A stretch of DNA of 26,195 nucleotides, taken from positions 1 through 26,195 of the IMG/VR virus record IMGVR_UViG_3300005078_000015. One strand, 5' to 3'. Source of the DNA: a virus. The translations under genes and the position numbers were made by a program. Below the pieces are notes generated by a model that saw nothing but the letters and a program-made list of their open reading frames with translations, had not been told where the DNA came from and ran no database searches. Shown here piece after piece: positions 23,529 through 26,195 of this stretch. Each line of letters begins with the position of its first letter. Within the stretch, counting starts at the first letter, position 1.

Positions 23529-25045
23529 AAGTTATCATAAATAGTAAAGCATTTTTTAATTAGCATTTCTTCAATGGCGTCCATGCTAACGTCAATTTGG
23601 TCGTCGTTGTCATGCGTGTCGTCTACTGTCATGTGTGCAAACTCCTTCTTGTAGTCAAGTACCCAGTCTGTGTCCCCATAGGGTGTACTCTGGAGACTGC
23701 TGTCGGGAAGGAGAACGTTTCCTTTAGCAATCTCCGGAGCAACCAAAACCGCCCGTTGTACTTTGTCCACATTACGGGGAATCTCTTGAACGGGTATTCC
23801 TTCACGTTTAAACTGCTGTATTAAGTAAGTCCCTGAACTCTTGTCCTCGACCTTAAATGTCGTAGCACCAACAATGTTCTTATTCAATGGCTTACGGTAC
23901 TTGTTCCAGTACACCCTTGCTGCTTCTATCATTTCAGGAGTCTCCATCCGTTCCCTAAAGATATTAAGAACATAGATTTTCTTGTCATAACCAAGCCCGA
24001 ATAGTCCAAAGACTGTTGGGTCGTTACTTGTTTTCTTTTTAGTTGCCGTATCTGCGTAAATTACGATAAGACGAAGTTTTGGAACCTCCGTGTAGTAACG
24101 CCACCAGTGTTTTTTAAAGATACCGCCTTCTGCAGGAGAAGGTCTTTGCATGTACTGTGAGTTAAACGTGTACTCGTCCGCCTTTAGTTCCTCTATTTCT
24201 TTTCTGTCATGCTTCCATTTCCAAAGTGGGCCTGGAGGAAGAGAATAAGTTATTGGTCTCCCGTTTTTCCACTCACTTGGATAGTCCCTTTCTACCTCTG
24301 GTATCAGTACAGGTAAGTCAAGATGATGCCAGATTTTCCCGTCCCCGCCTTTAAGCAAGTGAGCAGATGGGTCATCGTCATGTAACCTCTGCATAATGAG
24401 AATAAAAGGTACTTTATCGTGCAAAAGACGCGAATTGTACGTGTTTGAGAACCTTCTGTTAATCAATTTTCGAGAATTTTCGTGGAAAACATCGTCTGGT
24501 TTAATGGGGTCATCCATGATAAAAGCACCGGAAAACTTCTCTTTTTCCTCACCATCTGAGCGTCCTGCACGAAATCCAGTAATCTGACCACCTGCTGCTG
24601 TCGCGTAAAGACCGCCACCGACCGTGTTAAACCACATTTTTTTCGACTTACTGTCCGCCCTCAAAGGCATAGGCCAAAGTTCTTGGTACTCAGCAGACTC
24701 TACGATTTCCTTTGTAGCAGAAGAGTTAAGTAACGCCAAGTTATCGGAGTATGACGTGTGGATAAATTTCGCCCGAGGGTTTATGGCCAGGCCTCTTGCC
24801 ACTAACATAAGCACAAAAAGCTCTGTTTTGGTATATCCCGGCGGAACGTTTACAATTAGATTCAAAATTTCCAGATTAAAGACCCTATCAATAATATCGC
24901 ACATTATTTCATGGTGCGGATTAAAAATGAAAGGTGAGTTCTCCCTTACTTGGAAAAAGTACTGGGAAAAAGTCTTATGAGAGCTCTCGCATGCCGCTTT
25001 GAGCATTATTTTCTCTTCTGGTGACCAGTCTTCTATCTTTTCCAT
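23525..25045 (-). CDS. terL: Terminase large subunit
   Basis: 506 residues with both motor and nuclease domains. Walker A-like NVPPGYTKTE is at 66-75. Walker B GAFIMDD is at 173-179, with the second Asp as catalytic acid candidate. An RxGRSDGEE region precedes it. The nuclease domain starts near IVIYADTATKKK (Asp332), continues with a TFKVEDKS strand (Glu400), and closes with DDTHDNDDQIDV (Asp479-485), consistent with the three-acid RNase H-like site. It pumps DNA into the prohead and cuts it. The small subunit ends at its first base. The next gene overlaps it by 4 nt. Confidence 0.95.
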   Translation of the reverse strand: MEKIEDWSPEEKIMLKAACESSHKTFSQYFFQVRENSPFIFNPHHEIMCDIIDRVFNLEILNLIVNVPPGYTKTELFVLMLVARGLAINPRAKFIHTSYSDNLALLNSSATKEIVESAEYQELWPMPLRADSKSKKMWFNTVGGGLYATAAGGQITGFRAGRSDGEEKEKFSGAFIMDDPIKPDDVFHENSRKLINRRFSNTYNSRLLHDKVPFILIMQRLHDDDPSAHLLKGGDGKIWHHLDLPVLIPEVERDYPSEWKNGRPITYSLPPGPLWKWKHDRKEIEELKADEYTFNSQYMQRPSPAEGGIFKKHWWRYYTEVPKLRLIVIYADTATKKKTSNDPTVFGLFGLGYDKKIYVLNIFRERMETPEMIEAARVYWNKYRKPLNKNIVGATTFKVEDKSSGTYLIQQFKREGIPVQEIPRNVDKVQRAVLVAPEIAKGNVLLPDSSLQSTPYGDTDWVLDYKKEFAHMTVDDTHDNDDQIDVSMDAIEEMLIKKCFTIYDNL

Positions 25046-25665
25046 TATGTTTTAGACTCAAGGTGGAATTTTTCCTTAAATTTCTCAATAAAGTTCTCCT
25101 GAACCTCTTTAGATAACTCCGGCGGTGCATCCATGTGCGCATTAAGACTGACAGAACGGTCAATATCCAGACCCATGTATTTACCAAGTTTAGCCCACGC
25201 AGCAACTCGCGCCGAGTGAGAAGAGTCCTCTCCACGGTAAGTAGCTTCTTCTAAGAGTCCCACAATAATTCTGTTCCGGCTACAAATAGCCTCCGTATCC
25301 ATTTCTTCCAGTTTTAACCGAATCAAAAGCTGAACATAAGGCTCTTGGTGCATTCTACGGGAGTAATTAAATACTGTGGACTGTGCTAAATCCTTTCCTT
25401 TTCGCGAAGAACGTCTATACGCATTAGCAAGGTTGAAGTCATAAAGGAATTCCTGAACAAACCTGTCCCTCCTAAGAACCGCTTCGTCGTCTCGGTATTC
25501 TGCTGCCAGTGACATGAGGGCAGCGACTTTTTCTTCGAAGGTTTCGTCCCCTTTTAGAACTGTGTGTGTTTCCCGAACAGAATCAAGAGGTTTAGGGTAG
25601 GGATTCTTAAAACAGAGTTGCCCTTGGATTGCTTCTTTAGTTTTGTGAGGGATGTTTTTAGCCAT
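25045..25665 (-). CDS. terS: Terminase small subunit
   Basis: 206 residues from ATG 25665. An in-frame TTG at 25809 was rejected because the extension would cross a promoter and a terminator. The central RDRFVQEFLYDFNLANAYRR and the following SSRKGKDLAQSTVFNYSRRM match the helix-turn-helix region of phage small terminases (RxxFVxEYLxxxNxxxAxxR). The rest is helical with a basic-acidic C-terminal (KEVQENFIEKFKEKF). It should recognise the packaging site and hand DNA to the large subunit. The SD (GTGGAAA) is weak and close. A single-base overlap (shared base 25045) links it to the large subunit gene. Confidence 0.75.
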   Translation of the reverse strand: MAKNIPHKTKEAIQGQLCFKNPYPKPLDSVRETHTVLKGDETFEEKVAALMSLAAEYRDDEAVLRRDRFVQEFLYDFNLANAYRRSSRKGKDLAQSTVFNYSRRMHQEPYVQLLIRLKLEEMDTEAICSRNRIIVGLLEEATYRGEDSSHSARVAAWAKLGKYMGLDIDRSVSLNAHMDAPPELSKEVQENFIEKFKEKFHLESKT

Positions 25666-25689
25666 TTTCCACAATAGGGTAAATGCCTT

Positions 25690-25718
25690 AGTATATTTTG
25701 GAAACGGAAATAAGTCAA
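25690..25718 (-). promoter_or_regulatory. Strong sigma70-type promoter upstream of terminase
   Basis: Minus strand: -35 TTGACT (25718-25713), 17-nt spacer, -10 TATACT (25695-25690), matching consensus at 5/6 and 5/6 positions with optimal spacing. The predicted transcription start is around 25683, only about 18 nt before the small terminase ATG. It lies immediately after the terminator at 25725-25755 and is the best candidate for the main late promoter of the 25-kb block. Confidence 0.82.
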
Positions 25719-25724
25719 ATGGAA

Positions 25725-25755
25725 TAAAAAAGGCAGTGGGATGACGCACTGCCTT
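25725..25755 (-). terminator. Rho-independent terminator, minus direction
   Basis: Minus strand AAGGCAGTG (25755-25747), 8-nt loop, CACTGCCTT (25738-25730) make a perfect 9-bp stem followed by TTTTTTAT (down to 25724). There is no T tract on the plus side, so the direction is clear. It ends the short RNA starting near 25835 and insulates the strong promoter that follows. Confidence 0.88.
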
Positions 25756-25835
25756 GAGGTATGGGAGCTCTACTTTAAACAAAGGAGCGGATAAGGTAAG
25801 GAACCGCAATTTTTAAGGGGTTAGAGCTCCCTTTG
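25725..25835 (-). ncRNA. Candidate short structured RNA or attenuated leader
   Basis: A promoter at 25842-25871 and the terminator at 25725-25755 define an RNA of about 110 nt (end points predicted). It contains a perfect 10-bp pairing GGGAGCTCTA (25831-25822) with TAGAGCTCCC (25772-25763), closing an interior that is pyrimidine-rich (TTCCTTACCTTATCC and GCTCCTTTG). An alternative pairing, CAAAGGGAGC with GCTCCTTTG (25835-25826 with 25788-25780), competes for the same 5' arm, so two folds are possible. CTCCTT is complementary to the AAGGAG of ribosome sites such as that of the capsid gene. No tRNA pattern or sizeable ORF fits. It could be a regulatory RNA or an attenuator. Confidence 0.55.
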
Positions 25836-25841
25836 GTTTGA

Positions 25842-25871
25842 ATTATACGGCAAGGTGGTAGCAGATTGCAA
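25842..25871 (-). promoter_or_regulatory. Sigma70-type promoter of the short RNA
   Basis: Minus strand: -35 TTGCAA (25871-25866), 18-nt spacer, -10 TATAAT (25847-25842), a perfect -10 box. The transcription start is expected near 25835. The product would reach the terminator at 25725-25755 after about 110 nt. No terminase start codon lies before that terminator. Confidence 0.7.
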
Positions 25872-25993
25872 GGGTTACTTTTGTGGTGTAAAGAAATATC
25901 CGCTTGTGTTTTTTTGGAAATTTTGGAACGGGGGTTGCGGCGCACAGGCAAGATTAGAATATAAAATGGACTTTGATTAGGTTAACTTAATGA

Positions 25994-26022
25994 AAGGGGT
26001 TGCTAATGAATAGTAACCCCTT
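25994..26022 (-). terminator. Strong hairpin after small peptide gene, probable terminator
   Basis: AAGGGGTTGCTA (25994-26005) and TAGTAACCCCTT (26011-26022) form a 12-bp stem with one G-T wobble and a 5-nt loop. On the minus strand the stem begins at the stop codon of the 23-codon ORF and is followed by TTTCATT, a short T tract, so it is a modest minus-strand terminator. A plus-strand terminator is less likely (AAATTAAAA follows). Confidence 0.5.
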
Positions 26023-26092
26023 AAATTAAAATTAGAAAAACAATGGGTGATAGTATTGCAACCCATTTTAAAATGTTGTTTACGTTTATCAT
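26021..26092 (-). CDS. Small hydrophobic peptide, 23 aa, possible membrane peptide
   Basis: ATG at 26092, stop TAA at 26021-26023. The product starts MINVNN and continues ILKWVAILSPIVFLILI, almost entirely hydrophobic with a Lys-Trp border, which could be one transmembrane helix. AAAGG lies 8 nt before the ATG, a plausible SD. A promoter candidate with a good -10 lies upstream (26122-26150), and a strong hairpin begins at the stop codon. Such an SD, membrane ORF and hairpin unit resembles small phage or toxin peptides, but no family was recognised and the ORF is short enough to arise by chance in AT-rich DNA. Confidence 0.42.
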   Translation of the reverse strand: MINVNNILKWVAILSPIVFLILI

Positions 26093-26129
26093 GGTTTTTA
26101 CCTTTTGTTTGAAGTATAAACATTTTAAA
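26067..26129. repeat. Inverted repeat bracketing the small peptide start
   Basis: TTTAAAATGTT at 26067-26077 is repeated inverted as AACATTTTAAA at 26119-26129, a perfect 11-bp match. A few further bases (TTTAC versus TATAC) pair after one bulge. The right arm overlaps the -10 of the peptide promoter and the left arm lies in the coding start, so it may be an operator pair or a fold that hides the SD and ATG. Confidence 0.5.
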
Positions 26130-26150
26130 CCATTTACCACTATATTACAA
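26122..26150 (-). promoter_or_regulatory. Candidate promoter of the 23-aa peptide gene
   Basis: Minus strand: -35 TTGTAA (26150-26145), 17-nt spacer, -10 TAAAAT (26127-26122). The -10 is 5/6 and the -35 4/6. A second possible -10 (TATACT, 26118-26113) has no good -35. The region also holds two 11-nt direct repeats CACTATWTTAC at 26138-26148 and 26151-26161 (13-nt period), overlapping the -35, which could be binding sites. Confidence 0.4.
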
Positions 26151-26195
26151 CACTATTTTACTACTATTTATGTTCTTTATCTAATTCTAATCTAA

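Larger units (their letters stand above)
25872..26195. other. Gene-poor AT-rich region with hairpins and repeated GGGTTRC
   Basis: Apart from the small peptide gene and hairpins listed, no gene is visible. The heptamer GGGTTRC occurs at 25872-25878, 25932-25938 and 25997-26003 on the plus strand, and inverted at 26013-26019 and 26058-26064. A second hairpin (AATGGGT 26042-26048 with ACCCATT 26061-26067) lies inside the small ORF. An 11-bp inverted repeat TTTAAAATGTT (26067-26077) / AACATTTTAAA (26119-26129) brackets the start codon region. The stretch may be a control region between modules, an origin or a packaging site. The sequence does not decide. Confidence 0.4.

Noticed and set aside
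25666-25809. In-frame TTG extension of the small terminase by 48 residues
   Set aside because: It would cross a perfect terminator hairpin and a near-consensus promoter, starts with TTG without a good SD, and the added residues do not resemble the family.
25763-25831. 69-base segment closed by a 10-bp stem, considered as a tRNA
   Set aside because: There is no D or T arm pattern, no TTC-type loop and no CCA on either strand; the stem is longer than an acceptor stem.
1-26195. CRISPR arrays, insertion sequences, integrase or lysogeny genes
   Set aside because: No regularly spaced repeats, transposase, integrase or repressor-type genes were recognised in either strand.

Overview
The window is part of the genome of a tailed bacteriophage with a contractile tail (myovirus type), AT-leaning, almost certainly infecting a Gram-negative bacterium. 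A two-component spanin pair, a signal-less GH108 endolysin, Shine-Dalgarno sites of the GGAG type and sigma70-like promoters support this. No bacterial chromosomal genes, tRNAs, insertion sequences or CRISPR arrays were seen.

Layout. The left edge (1-522, + strand) holds the C-terminal end of a T7-type family A DNA polymerase, the tail of a replication module lying outside the window. It converges on, and overlaps by 56 nt, a single minus-strand block of about 30 tightly packed genes (25665 down to 467). Read in transcription order (right to left) these are: terminase small and large subunits; a fibre-like protein; a three-helix membrane protein (holin candidate); portal; DUF2213 prohead protease with a probable nested scaffold; cement protein; DUF2184 major capsid protein; a charged unknown; DUF4054 head-tail adaptor; three neck or tail-completion proteins; DUF3383 tail sheath; DUF3277 tail tube; tail assembly chaperone; tape measure; Dit-like tube initiator; plug; hub; Gp138-type spike; gp25 wedge; gpJ wedge; DUF2612 wedge; four fibre or appendage genes; endolysin; inner and outer spanin. 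The baseplate order (initiator, plug, hub, spike, three wedges) is that of a simplified myovirus baseplate.

Most genes abut or overlap by 1, 4 or 8 nt, so the block probably works as one late operon with translational coupling. A near-consensus sigma70 promoter sits just upstream of the terminase small subunit, and a weaker one precedes the holin candidate and portal.

The most informative structures are not simple ORFs. First, a complete -1 programmed frameshift site (T TTT TTA, 6-nt spacer, 12-bp stem) in the tail assembly chaperone gives an unannotated 198-aa GT-type fusion. Second, a promoter plus hairpins plus rho-independent terminator upstream of terminase (25725-25871) specify a short structured RNA or attenuated leader. 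Third, a 23-codon hydrophobic peptide gene lies at 26021-26092 with its own RBS, promoter candidate and hairpin. Fourth, an in-frame internal start in the protease gene has a ribosome binding site closely resembling that of the capsid gene.

The last ~390 bases (25810-26195) hold no ordinary gene. They contain the RNA promoter, the small peptide gene, two strong hairpins and five copies of a GGGTTRC motif.
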